From assembly GCF_032144095.1 (NCBI RefSeq), contig NZ_JAVSNJ010000013.1:10751-74750 (forward strand): 64,000 nucleotides of DNA. The letters run 5' to 3'. Below, one piece after another: positions 56,448 to 64,000 of this stretch; the first letter of the stretch is position 1, and every line of letters begins with the position of its first letter. The stretch comes from Sphaerochaeta sp032144095. Lineage in GTDB: Bacteria > Spirochaetota > Spirochaetia > Sphaerochaetales > Sphaerochaetaceae. Made by a program: the position numbers and the translations under genes. Below the pieces are notes generated by a model. The model had not been told where the DNA came from. It did no database searches and saw only the letters and a program-made list of their open reading frames with translations.

Positions 56448-59291
56448 TTGTTTCTCAAAAGCCTAAAGATCTTCGGCTTCAAGTCCTTTCCGGACTCAGT
56501 AAGCTTGGATTTTTCCAATGGAATAACCAGCTTGCTCGGTCCTAACGGTTGTGGAAAAAGCAACATCGTTGATGCCATCAAATGGGTCCTTGGAGAACAG
56601 TCAACCAAAACCCTGCGCGCCGGCCGTATGGAGGATGTAATCTTCAACGGTACAGACACCAGAAAGCCACTGCAGGTAGCAGAGGTCAGCCTGGTCGTCT
56701 CCAATGAAAACCAGGTACTTCCCAGCGATGCCCCTGAGATCGAGATCAAACGTAGGATCTACCGCAGTGGGGAGAGCGAATACTTCATCAACAACACCCG
56801 TGTGCTCCTGAAGAACATCAAGGAGCTCTTCCTGGATACCGGGGTAGGCAAAAGTGCCTACTCCATCCTTGAGCAGGGCAAGATTGACCAGATCCTCTCC
56901 TCCAGGCCTGAGGACCGGCGCTACATCTTTGAGGAGGCAGCCGGAATATCCCGGTTTAAGGCCCAAAGCCAGGATGCAGAACGGAAGCTTGAGAAGACCG
57001 ATGAGAATATCCAGCAGGTTGAGATAATCCTGCGCGAAGTCAGACGAAACTATGAAACAAAAAAGAACCAGGCTTCCAAAGCCATCACCTACAGGGAGCT
57101 GAAGAAAGAGCAGTTTACCTTGGAGGTGGACTTGCAGCTTTCTACCCTCAAATCCTACATCATGTTGCAGAACAGCAAGGAAGAGCAAAAGGTCCGAGGC
57201 GAGAGGGAGCTTGAAAACCAGAAAGGGTCCTTGGTCTCCTTTGACGAGGAAATCCTGGAGCTCCAGGAGAGGATGAGGGGTCTGGGTTCCCAGCGTATCT
57301 CTATCCAGACAGAGCTGCAGCGCCTTGATGAAGCCATTAAAGGAAGGGCAGACAAGCTTGACCTTCTGACCGTACGGTTCAGGGACTTCCTGCAACGGAA
57401 AGAAGAGGCTGGCTCCCGTTCCCAGGATATCCTGGAAAGGATCGAACGGGACAAGCAGGAAATCGACGAAAAATTCTCCACCATGGCGGATATCGATGAT
57501 TCGATCGAAGAGCTGAACAATGAAATCGAGAAGAACCAGAAGGGAATTGACAGGACACGGGCCCTCATTACAAGCCAGAACCAGGAGATAAGCGAGACCG
57601 AAATTGAGGATATAGCCCTGGACGAGGAGATGGACGCCCTTTCCGAACAGCTGAAGAGGCTGACCGATGTCATCGTCATCGAGCTTGAGGAGAAGCTGAA
57701 GGCCTCAGGATATAACCTGGAAGAGAAAAAGGTTGCCCTCACCGCGTTCGAGGAGAAGTTACGCTACGTTTCCTCTTCGGTCTCTGACCATGAGCAGTTT
57801 CTGCAGAAACTGAAAACCACCGGTTTCTCTTCCGAGGAACTGCTCTCCCAGGAACTCAAATTCCAGGGCACCCTGGGAGTGGGGCTCAATTCGCTGCGAA
57901 CCCTCTTTGAAACCTATCTATCCCATGAAGCATCTTTCATCGATGATCTCATCTCTCCAGAGGGAATCATCACCGAAAAGCATGGTGTCGACAGGGCCAT
58001 GGGGGAGAAGCGCAAGATGCTCTCTTCCAACAGGGAGCGCATCAGCTACCTTCGCGAGGAGAATGCCAAGCTCTCTTCCTCTCTGGAAGCATACCAGGCA
58101 GCCATCTCCGACCAGCGGGTTGCGCTGAACCAGCTTATCGGCCAAAAGGAGAGCGCCCGGGAGTGGATAGCCAAGCTCCAGAGGTCGGTGACCGAGCAGG
58201 AGTACCAGTACCGTGATGCGGTCAAGTTGGCAGACTCAGCCCAGGAAGGCATCTACGAAACCCAGGAAGATATCCGTGGGGTCGAATCTGAAGTTGCAGA
58301 GATGAAGAGTACCATCGCCTCGATGAATGAGGAGCTCAAGGACCTCATTGTCAGGATTGAGGAGTTGGGTTCCTCCATACGGGAAAAGCAGGGGAAGAAA
58401 GATTCCTCGTATGAGCAGATACAGGCCATCAAGAGCGATGTGGAAAAACTCGGCTACCAGATAGAGCAACTAGGCGAGAACATTACTGCTATCTACACCA
58501 ACTTTTTTGACAATTACGGTAAAAGTCTGAAGGAGTATGAGAATCGCCTGACCGAGGATATCGTCGACATCCCCGTACTCAAGGCAAATCTCGATGAGGT
58601 AAAGAAAAGAATCGCCTCCATGGGGTATATCAACCAGATGGCTGAGGATGAGTTTTCCGAGATCAAGGAACAGTACGACTTCCTTACCAAACAGATGGAT
58701 GACCTCAACAAGGCCAAGGAGGATCTTGCCTCTGTCGTGCTGGAGATCAAGACAAGGAGTGAGGAGCTGTTCCTCGCTACCTACAGACAGATATCAACAA
58801 ATTTCCAGGAGATGTTCCGGCGTCTCTTTGGCGGTGGTAGGGCAGAGTTGAAGCTGGTGGACCCCGAGAATGTACTTGTAAGTGGCATCGACATCCTGGC
58901 CCAGCCACCGGGAAAGAAACTTACCCATCTCTCGTTGCTCTCCGGAGGGGAGAGGTCGATGACAGCTGTTGCGCTTTTGTTTGCGACCTACCAGGTCAAA
59001 CCTTCCCCGTTCTGCGTCCTTGATGAGATCGATGCAGCCCTCGACGACAGGAACATTGGGTTCTTCCTCTCTGTATTGCAGGAATTTGCCCAGAAAAGCC
59101 AATTCATCATCATAACCCACAACAAACATACTGTTATGGGAAGCGATACCCTGTTGGGTGTCACCCAGGTGGAAGCTGGTGTCTCCACAATGGTAAGCTA
59201 TCGCATCGGTAGGGTGGCCGGCGAATCGGTCATCCTCAACGACGAAGCACAAGCTGTTTCCTTTGATGAGACAGGATCGGTAGCTCCTTGA
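56448..59291 (+). CDS. smc: Chromosome segregation SMC-type ATPase, short form
   Basis: Structural maintenance of chromosomes protein of 947 residues, shorter than the usual 1,150-1,200. N-terminal head: SLLGPNGCGKSNIVDAIKWV (Walker A). C-terminal head: LSLLSGGERSMTAVALLFA (signature) and CVLDEIDAALDD (Walker B). Two long coiled-coil arms flank a mid-protein non-helical island of about 60 residues (near 455-515); the normal hinge of about 150 residues is not recognisable. Borrelia P115 is likewise short. Start is TTG 56448 with GAGGG six bases upstream. Kleisin partners ScpA/ScpB are not in the window. Confidence 0.9.
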   Translation: MFLKSLKIFGFKSFPDSVSLDFSNGITSLLGPNGCGKSNIVDAIKWVLGEQSTKTLRAGRMEDVIFNGTDTRKPLQVAEVSLVVSNENQVLPSDAPEIEIKRRIYRSGESEYFINNTRVLLKNIKELFLDTGVGKSAYSILEQGKIDQILSSRPEDRRYIFEEAAGISRFKAQSQDAERKLEKTDENIQQVEIILREVRRNYETKKNQASKAITYRELKKEQFTLEVDLQLSTLKSYIMLQNSKEEQKVRGERELENQKGSLVSFDEEILELQERMRGLGSQRISIQTELQRLDEAIKGRADKLDLLTVRFRDFLQRKEEAGSRSQDILERIERDKQEIDEKFSTMADIDDSIEELNNEIEKNQKGIDRTRALITSQNQEISETEIEDIALDEEMDALSEQLKRLTDVIVIELEEKLKASGYNLEEKKVALTAFEEKLRYVSSSVSDHEQFLQKLKTTGFSSEELLSQELKFQGTLGVGLNSLRTLFETYLSHEASFIDDLISPEGIITEKHGVDRAMGEKRKMLSSNRERISYLREENAKLSSSLEAYQAAISDQRVALNQLIGQKESAREWIAKLQRSVTEQEYQYRDAVKLADSAQEGIYETQEDIRGVESEVAEMKSTIASMNEELKDLIVRIEELGSSIREKQGKKDSSYEQIQAIKSDVEKLGYQIEQLGENITAIYTNFFDNYGKSLKEYENRLTEDIVDIPVLKANLDEVKKRIASMGYINQMAEDEFSEIKEQYDFLTKQMDDLNKAKEDLASVVLEIKTRSEELFLATYRQISTNFQEMFRRLFGGGRAELKLVDPENVLVSGIDILAQPPGKKLTHLSLLSGGERSMTAVALLFATYQVKPSPFCVLDEIDAALDDRNIGFFLSVLQEFAQKSQFIIITHNKHTVMGSDTLLGVTQVEAGVSTMVSYRIGRVAGESVILNDEAQAVSFDETGSVAP

Positions 59292-59353
59292 CACCAAAGC
59301 ATCCCTTGCGGTATAAGATGTAACTTGTATGAGCGTTAAAATAGAGAAGAATA

Positions 59354-60688
59354 GTGTTTGATTCAATAAGTGATAAATTCTCCGGTATCATGCGTACGCT
59401 GGCCGGAAAGTCCAAATTGACCGAGAAGAATATTCAGGACGCCGTTGAGGAAATCAAGGTCGCCCTGCTTGATGCTGACGTCAACCTCAGAGTTGTCAGG
59501 CGCTTCATAAACGGTACCATGGAAGATGCGATGGGGGAGAAAGTCCTCAAATCCATTGATCCTGGCCAACAGTTTGTGAAGATTGTCTACGACCGCATGG
59601 TTGCGTTGCTCGGTGATGAGGCAAACCAGAAACTCCTGTTGCGAGGACCCGATACGACCACCGTCATCCTTATGATGGGGTTGCAGGGTTCCGGTAAGAC
59701 AACCACCTCTGCAAAACTTGCCCAAAGGCTGAAGAAAGAGGGCCGCAGGCCGATGCTCGTGGCAGCTGACCTTGTACGCCCTGCTGCAATCTTGCAGTTG
59801 CAGGTCCTGGGTGAAGCTGTAGGGGTCCCTGTTTTCACCATAGAAGGGGAGAAGAATCCTGTAAAGGTCGCTTCTGCCGCCTTGAGTCTTGCCAAGAAAG
59901 AGCAGCGCGATGTGCTCATTGTCGATACCAGTGGCCGAATGCACCTGGATGAGACTCTCATGGATGAGATCAAGCGCATCAAGGATGTCCTCAAGCCCGA
60001 TGAGACACTCTTTGTTGCAGACTCTATGACCGGCCAGAATGCGGTTACCATTGCCCAGGAGTTCGAGCAGAAGGTTGGGATTACCGGCGTGATACTGTCG
60101 AAGTTCGACAGTGATACCCGCGGTGGTGCCGCTCTCTCCCTACGCTCTGTTGTTGGCAAGCCCATCAAGTTCATCGGTGTCGGTGAGAAGATTGAAGACC
60201 TCGAACCCTTTTACCCCGAGCGGATTGCCAGCAGGATCCTCGGCATGGGTGACGTTGTCTCCTTGGTTGAGAAGGCACAGGAGACCATCAGCGAGGCGGA
60301 AGCCTTGAAGATGCAGGAGAAGATGGCCAAGAATACGTTCGACCTGCAGGACTATCTTGACCAGATCAATCGCATGGACAAGATGGGTTCGATGGAACAG
60401 ATCCTGGACATGATCCCCGGCGCAAAAGGCCAGATCAGTGAAGATGACATTGACAAAAAAGAAATTGCCCGGGAAAAGGCAATCATCTACTCAATGACCT
60501 ATGCGGAACGGGCAAATTACCGTATAATGGGTCCGACCCGGAGAAAAAGGATCGCTAACGGTAGCGGTACTACGGTTTCCGATGTAAATCGGATGCTGAA
60601 AAAGTTTGAGAAAATGCGACTTACCATGAAAAAGTTAGCAAAAAATAAAAAATACCAAGCTGCAATGCTTAAACAGATGGGTATGTAG
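59354..60688 (+). CDS. ffh: Signal recognition particle protein Ffh
   Basis: SRP54-type GTPase that binds 4.5S RNA and signal sequences of membrane proteins. 444 residues: N domain, G1 GLQGSGKTTTSAKLA, G3 IVDTSGRMHLDE, G4 LSKFDSDTRGGAAL, and a methionine-rich M domain with YRIMGPTRRKRIANGSG. Start is GTG 59354. It heads the standard run ffh-rpsP-khpA-rimM-trmD-rplS. The preceding gap after smc (62 bases) shows no strong promoter. Confidence 0.96.
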   Translation: MFDSISDKFSGIMRTLAGKSKLTEKNIQDAVEEIKVALLDADVNLRVVRRFINGTMEDAMGEKVLKSIDPGQQFVKIVYDRMVALLGDEANQKLLLRGPDTTTVILMMGLQGSGKTTTSAKLAQRLKKEGRRPMLVAADLVRPAAILQLQVLGEAVGVPVFTIEGEKNPVKVASAALSLAKKEQRDVLIVDTSGRMHLDETLMDEIKRIKDVLKPDETLFVADSMTGQNAVTIAQEFEQKVGITGVILSKFDSDTRGGAALSLRSVVGKPIKFIGVGEKIEDLEPFYPERIASRILGMGDVVSLVEKAQETISEAEALKMQEKMAKNTFDLQDYLDQINRMDKMGSMEQILDMIPGAKGQISEDDIDKKEIAREKAIIYSMTYAERANYRIMGPTRRKRIANGSGTTVSDVNRMLKKFEKMRLTMKKLAKNKKYQAAMLKQMGM

Positions 60689-60713
60689 AGTTGAATTCGT
60701 AGGAGGAATTGAA

Positions 60714-60980
60714 GTGAGCACAAGCATGAGACTGAAGCGGTTTGGATCCAAGAAGAGACCTGATTACAGAATAGTCGTAATGGATTCCAGAGCAACACCC
60801 ACAAGCAGAACCCTTGATGAGGTCGGACAGTATCACCCCCTTTCCAGCAAGGAAGATCAGGTGGTTCTCGATGTTGAGAAGATCAATAGTTGGATTGCCA
60901 AAGGTGCACAGCCAAGCGATACAGTAAGGCAGTTGCTTAACCGCAAGGGTGTTACTATTACCAGAACTGTCCAGGAATAA
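60714..60980 (+). CDS. rpsP: 30S ribosomal protein S16
   Basis: Small subunit protein of 88 residues: RLKRFGSKKRPDYRIVVMDS, GQYHPLSSKEDQVVLDVEKI and WIAKGAQPSDTVRQLL are typical. The start is GTG 60714, seven bases after AGGAGG; an ATG at 60726 would shorten it by four residues. Followed by khpA after 16 bases. Confidence 0.96.
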   Translation: MSTSMRLKRFGSKKRPDYRIVVMDSRATPTSRTLDEVGQYHPLSSKEDQVVLDVEKINSWIAKGAQPSDTVRQLLNRKGVTITRTVQE

Positions 60981-60996
60981 GTTCCAGGAGAAAGTT

Positions 60997-61230
60997 GTGG
61001 AAAAAGATCTTGTTGAATACATTGTGAAATCCTTGGTTGATGTCCCTGATGAGGTCAGCATCAATGTGGTCGAGGGCGAAAAGTCCACGATCCTTGAGCT
61101 GAAGGTAGCCAGTGAGGATATCGGTAAGGTAATTGGCAAGCAAGGCCGTATAGCTAAGGCGATCAGGACCATCCTGAGTGCCTCAGCAACCAAGAGTGGT
61201 AAACGGGCCGTGCTGGAAATTCTGGATTGA
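60997..61230 (+). CDS. khpA: KH-domain RNA-binding protein KhpA
   Basis: Small KH-domain protein of 77 residues, start GTG 60997 after AGGAGA. The type II KH motif is IGKVIGKQGRIAKAIRTIL with the GxxG loop GKQG. Family members bind RNA, often with KhpB, and affect division and translation. Its usual position between rpsP and rimM is kept. Confidence 0.93.
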   Translation: MEKDLVEYIVKSLVDVPDEVSINVVEGEKSTILELKVASEDIGKVIGKQGRIAKAIRTILSASATKSGKRAVLEILD

Positions 61231-61232
61231 CT

Positions 61233-61739
61233 ATGGAAGAGATGCTCTATACTGCAACCGTACAAAGTACCTTTGGTATAGGCGGTGAAGTGAAAATCCT
61301 CCCCAATAATGAAGACTGCTCCCACTTGAAGAAACTCAAGCAGGTCGTTTTGCAAAGTAAGGATGGATCTGAGCGCACCTTAACTATAGAGAAGTTCAGG
61401 ATGCAAGGAACTCAAGCTCTGATGAAATTTGCTGGGTATGATACCCCAGAGGATGCCAGAGCTCTTGCAGGTTGTCGCCTGATGGTTGAACGTAGCAAGG
61501 CTGCCCCTCTCAAAAAGGGTGAGTACTATGCCAGTGACCTCATCGGATGTGCCTTGGTGCATGAAGGTGAGAAGCTTGGTGTAGTGGAGAATGCCCTAGA
61601 GGGTTCTCAGGCTGTGCTTTTGGATGTCGCCGCGCTTGATGGCAAAAAATATTTGGTTCCCTATTTGGAGCAATTTATTGGAGCTGTCAACCTTGCAGAG
61701 CAGACGATTGAGCTTAAGACCCCGTGGATTCTTGCGTGA
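61233..61739 (+). CDS. rimM: 16S rRNA processing protein RimM
   Basis: Ribosome maturation factor for the 30S head, 168 residues from ATG 61233. N-terminal RimM barrel (LYTATVQSTFGIGGEVKILP) and a C-terminal PRC-barrel (YYASDLIGCALVHEGEKLG, then LVPYLEQFIGAVNLAEQTI). Third-codon bases are richer in A and T than in the upstream genes. The stop overlaps the trmD GTG. Confidence 0.93.
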   Translation: MEEMLYTATVQSTFGIGGEVKILPNNEDCSHLKKLKQVVLQSKDGSERTLTIEKFRMQGTQALMKFAGYDTPEDARALAGCRLMVERSKAAPLKKGEYYASDLIGCALVHEGEKLGVVENALEGSQAVLLDVAALDGKKYLVPYLEQFIGAVNLAEQTIELKTPWILA

Positions 61740-62488
61740 AGATACACATAGTCACCCTTTTTCCGGAAATGGTGGAGGGTTTTTTTAAGAACTCAATCAT
61801 GAAGCGTGCTGTAGAGAGTGGTTTGGTCAGTTACAACATCATTGATTTTCGCTCGTTTGCTACGGACCGTCATCGTACTTGTGATGATGCTCCCTTTGGC
61901 GGAGGAGCGGGAATGGTGATTCAATGTGCGCCTCTTTGCTCTGCCCTTGATTCTGTCGGGGCAAAGCTCAAGCGTGTGGTCTTTCCCTCACCATCGGGAA
62001 AGAAGTTCACTCAGGCATATGCACAAGACCTCAGCAAGGAAGAGGAATTGGTCTTTATTTGTGGTCATTACGAAGGTATTGACCAACGGGTGATAGACCT
62101 ATATGTTGATGACGAGATTAGTATTGGAGATTATGTGATCAGCAGTGGGGAAGTTTCCACATTGGTGATTGTTGATGCCGTGTATCGGCTCATTGAAGGG
62201 GTCATCAGTTCCGACTCTCTTAGCGAAGAGAGCTTTTCTGACGGATTGCTTGAATATCCCCAATATACTAGGCCTGAGACCTATTGCTCAAAAAGTGTCC
62301 CTGCTGTATTATTGAGCGGACATCATGCCAATATTGGTCAATGGCGGCTAAAGAAACGGTTGGAAAAGACTTTGTTGAACCGGCCGGATCTGTTGGAGAC
62401 GGCATCTTTGGATGTGAACTCCAGGAAGATGTTAAACGAATTGAAAGAACATAGGGCGAAGGGGACCGTAGACGATGGATGTAATTAA
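61736..62488 (+). CDS. trmD: tRNA (guanine(37)-N(1))-methyltransferase
   Basis: SPOUT-class methyltransferase of 250 residues, start GTG 61736 overlapping rimM (GTGA). Motifs: IHIVTLFPEMVEGFF, DDAPFGGGAGMVIQ, the knot region FICGHYEGIDQRV and ISIGDYVISSGE, then the SFSDGLLEYPQYTRP segment. Modifies G37 next to the anticodon to prevent frameshifting. Overlaps rplS by 14 bases. Shares the softer codon bias of its neighbours. Confidence 0.96.
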   Translation: MKIHIVTLFPEMVEGFFKNSIMKRAVESGLVSYNIIDFRSFATDRHRTCDDAPFGGGAGMVIQCAPLCSALDSVGAKLKRVVFPSPSGKKFTQAYAQDLSKEEELVFICGHYEGIDQRVIDLYVDDEISIGDYVISSGEVSTLVIVDAVYRLIEGVISSDSLSEESFSDGLLEYPQYTRPETYCSKSVPAVLLSGHHANIGQWRLKKRLEKTLLNRPDLLETASLDVNSRKMLNELKEHRAKGTVDDGCN

Positions 62489-62831
62489 GGCTATTGAGTC
62501 GGAACAGATTAAGGAAAACGCTGAGAATTTCAGTGTTGGTGATACCGTAAAGGTATATTTCAAAATCATTGAAGGTACTAACGAACGTGTTCAGATCTTC
62601 GAGGGTATCGTGCTTGCAAAGAATAATGGTGGAATTCGCCGCTCCTTTGTTGTAAGAAAGATTTCTTACGGCGTTGGCGTAGAGAGAATTTTCCCCCTTC
62701 ATTCACCTCGTGTAGAGAAAGTTGAAGTTATCAGAAAAGGCCGTGTCAGACGTGCAAAGCTTTACTATCTCCGAGACAAGGTTGGCAAGAAGGCAAAGGT
62801 CAAGGAACTTATCCAGAGAAAGAACGCTTAG
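62475..62831 (+). CDS. rplS: 50S ribosomal protein L19
   Basis: Large subunit protein at the subunit interface, 118 residues: FSVGDTVKVYFKIIEGTNER, FEGIVLAKNNGGIRRSF and GVGVERIFPLHSP are family hallmarks, with a basic end. The ATG lies inside the end of trmD, so translation is coupled. A terminator-like stem follows. Confidence 0.97.
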   Translation: MDVIKAIESEQIKENAENFSVGDTVKVYFKIIEGTNERVQIFEGIVLAKNNGGIRRSFVVRKISYGVGVERIFPLHSPRVEKVEVIRKGRVRRAKLYYLRDKVGKKAKVKELIQRKNA

Positions 62832-62856
62832 TTCTTGTACCAGGTATTGCAACAGG

Positions 62857-62886
62857 AGGACGACATCTATACGGTGCCGTCCTTTT
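62857..62886 (+). terminator. Intrinsic terminator after rplS
   Basis: AGGACG pairs with CGTCCT, extended by an inner CA/TG pair, and is followed by TTT. It ends the ffh-rplS run 26 bases after the rplS stop. Confidence 0.6.
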
Positions 62887-62945
62887 GCATTTGCGTCCCT
62901 TGCCCAACTGGGAAAAACAGGGTAGGGTGAACCTTAGAGGATCAT

Positions 62946-63440
62946 ATGGAATCAGAGAGCAAAAAACTTACCCCTGCAAACCAGGCAAAGCGTGAGAACA
63001 ATACCCGAAAGAGGGATAGAAATCGCAAGAAGCGCGGTTCCAAGACCAAGGTCGCTGTCGAGGGTCCCCCAAAGCCAAAGAATACCCTGCTGCCTTCACC
63101 TGAAAAAAAAGTCTATCGCAGCAAGCTTCCTCCTCTTCCCGTCAGAAAGATTGACGAGCCGCTGGCAACCTGCCCGATCTGCAATGAAGTCATTGAGAAT
63201 ATTGCTGAAGCCCTTACCTCTCCTGAAGGGGGATTCTGTCATTTCGATTGCGTGCTTGCCAAGATTGCAAGCGATGAACGCATCTCCGAGACCCAGAAGG
63301 TCAGCTATGTCGGTCGTGGTACCTTTGCTGTAGTTGAGCCTACAACTGAAGGCGGATTCTCCTTTGTAAAGAAGATTGTCTGGGAAACCCCCGAAACGTT
63401 CGATACGATGAAGAAATATGTGGAGGCTACCAAGAAATGA
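62946..63440 (+). CDS. Small basic protein with a putative zinc site, upstream of coaD
   Basis: Protein of 164 residues of unknown function. The N-terminal 45 residues are very basic and probably disordered (RENNTRKRDRNRKKRGSKTK). A proline-rich stretch follows, then a possible zinc-binding module CPICNEVIENI with HFDC about 25 residues later. The C-terminal half (VSYVGRGTFAVVE, then GGFSFVKKIVWETPE) looks beta-rich. A basic tail plus a zinc site suggests RNA or ribosome binding, but this is inference. Its last four bases overlap the coaD ATG, so it is cotranscribed with coaD. Confidence 0.72.
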   Translation: MESESKKLTPANQAKRENNTRKRDRNRKKRGSKTKVAVEGPPKPKNTLLPSPEKKVYRSKLPPLPVRKIDEPLATCPICNEVIENIAEALTSPEGGFCHFDCVLAKIASDERISETQKVSYVGRGTFAVVEPTTEGGFSFVKKIVWETPETFDTMKKYVEATKK

Positions 63441-63937
63441 AGGCAGCAAAAAATAATATTGCGATGCTTCCAGGTTCCTTTGACCCTCCTACCAATGGGC
63501 ATATCGACATCATTGAACGCAGCGCTGCCCTCTACGACAAGCTCTATGTGGTGGTAGCCGAAAATATTCAGAAGAGTTGCCTCTTTACCGCCCAGGAACG
63601 CACTGACATGCTCAAGGAGATCCTCAAGGGACTGGACAACATCGAGGTGGTTACCTACCAGGGTCTTGTGGTACAGTTTGCCCAGGAACATGGGGTAGGG
63701 GTCATGATTAGGGGCGTCCGTGCCTTGGTTGACTTTGGCTATGAGTTCGAGCTTGCCATGACAAACAAGCAGCTCAACAGCTCCCTGGAAGTCCTTTTCA
63801 TGCCCACCAGCCCCAAGTACTTTCAACTACGTTCCAGCGCCATAAAAGAGATGGCAGCCTATGGGGCTGATATCTCCCCCATGGTCCCTCCCTTGGTTGT
63901 GAGTATGATGGGTAAGAGGATCAAGTTGCTGAAGTAA
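63437..63937 (+). CDS. coaD: Phosphopantetheine adenylyltransferase
   Basis: Penultimate enzyme of coenzyme A synthesis, 166 residues. Nucleotidyltransferase motif PGSFDPPTNGHIDIIERSA with T.GH, the RGVRALVDFGYEFELAMTN substrate block, and the ISSR-type end LRSSAIKEMAAYGADIS. Start overlaps the zinc-site gene (ATGA). A strong terminator follows at the window edge. Confidence 0.96.
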   Translation: MKAAKNNIAMLPGSFDPPTNGHIDIIERSAALYDKLYVVVAENIQKSCLFTAQERTDMLKEILKGLDNIEVVTYQGLVVQFAQEHGVGVMIRGVRALVDFGYEFELAMTNKQLNSSLEVLFMPTSPKYFQLRSSAIKEMAAYGADISPMVPPLVVSMMGKRIKLLK

Positions 63938-63968
63938 GGACAGAAAACTCCATCCAAGAAACACACCC

Positions 63969-64000
63969 AAGAGGTCAATGGCTATCCATTGGCCTCTTTT
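63969..64000 (+). terminator. Intrinsic terminator after coaD
   Basis: AAGAGGTCAATGG pairs with CCATTGGCCTCTT (one mismatch) around CTAT and runs into Ts at the end of the window. It is 31 bases after the coaD stop. Confidence 0.82.

Noticed and set aside
1..64000. Insertion sequences, prophage, CRISPR arrays or rRNA genes
   Set aside because: No transposase, phage structural gene, regularly spaced repeats or rRNA sequence was seen; the two Xer proteins are chromosomal-type recombinases without integrase neighbours.

Overview
The window looks like a chromosomal segment of a spirochaete, most probably of the Sphaerochaeta group. Gene order is the main argument. The run rsmH-ftsL-murF-mraY-ftsW-ftsQ-ftsA-ftsZ-dprA-hslV-hslU, the run murG-cvpA-clamp loader-histidine kinase-NtrC-type regulator, and the run PUR-domain protein-rnhB-smc are all arrangements known from Borrelia and Treponema. 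The carbohydrate genes (LacZ with an ABC importer, and a TRAP importer with kduI and kduD) fit the fermentative Sphaerochaeta lifestyle. Base composition looks moderately GC-rich by eye and drops around the TRAP/kdu operon, upstream of ppdK and in rimM-trmD-rplS. No insertion sequence, prophage, CRISPR array or rRNA was seen. Family and genus are inference from gene order and protein motifs; no database was searched.

Layout. 1-14.4 kb: division and cell-wall (dcw) genes on the plus strand, running into two Xer recombinases, TauE, DprA, the HslVU protease and a solitary FlhF. 14.4-17.2 kb: a class B transpeptidase (FtsI type) diverges from a LysM protein with a degenerate M23 domain. 17.3-24.5 kb: beta-galactosidase, two ABC permeases and a sugar-binding protein on the minus strand, diverging from a LacI regulator. 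24.5-28.5 kb: secA and murG, divergent. 28.5-34.9 kb: cvpA, a delta-prime-like clamp loader subunit, a cytoplasmic histidine kinase, a sigma-54 activator and dinG. 34.9-37 kb: groES alone, an unknown gene, and an alternative sigma factor behind a sigma-54-type promoter. 37-43.5 kb: IclR regulator diverging from dctPQM, an HpcH/HpaI aldolase, kduI and kduD. 43.9-55 kb: ppdK, tRNA-Thr, tsaD, apt, tRNA-Gln, tRNA-Glu, an ABC-F protein, coaX, an M29 aminopeptidase beside a degenerate copy, an RraA-like protein and tRNA-Gly. 55.4-64 kb: PUR-domain protein, rnhB, smc, ffh, rpsP, khpA, rimM, trmD, rplS, a small zinc-finger protein and coaD.

How the parts work together. The most striking system is a possible HK2-Rrp2-RpoN-RpoS type cascade. 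A kinase/NtrC pair sits about 4 kb upstream of an RpoS-like sigma gene, whose leader carries a -24/-12 element with exact spacing and two inverted repeats further upstream. The second is an apparent deletion scar: flhF follows hslU directly, where Borrelia carries its long flagellar operon between these genes. The third is a set of apparently inactivated copies: an M23 domain without zinc ligands, an M29 peptidase without metal ligands, an ABC-F protein with one degraded ATP site, and a short SMC without a recognisable hinge. The uronate operon has a consensus promoter with two matching inverted repeats that could be IclR operators. The lac-type operon has a consensus promoter flanked by AGTAAA-type repeats that could be LacI operators.
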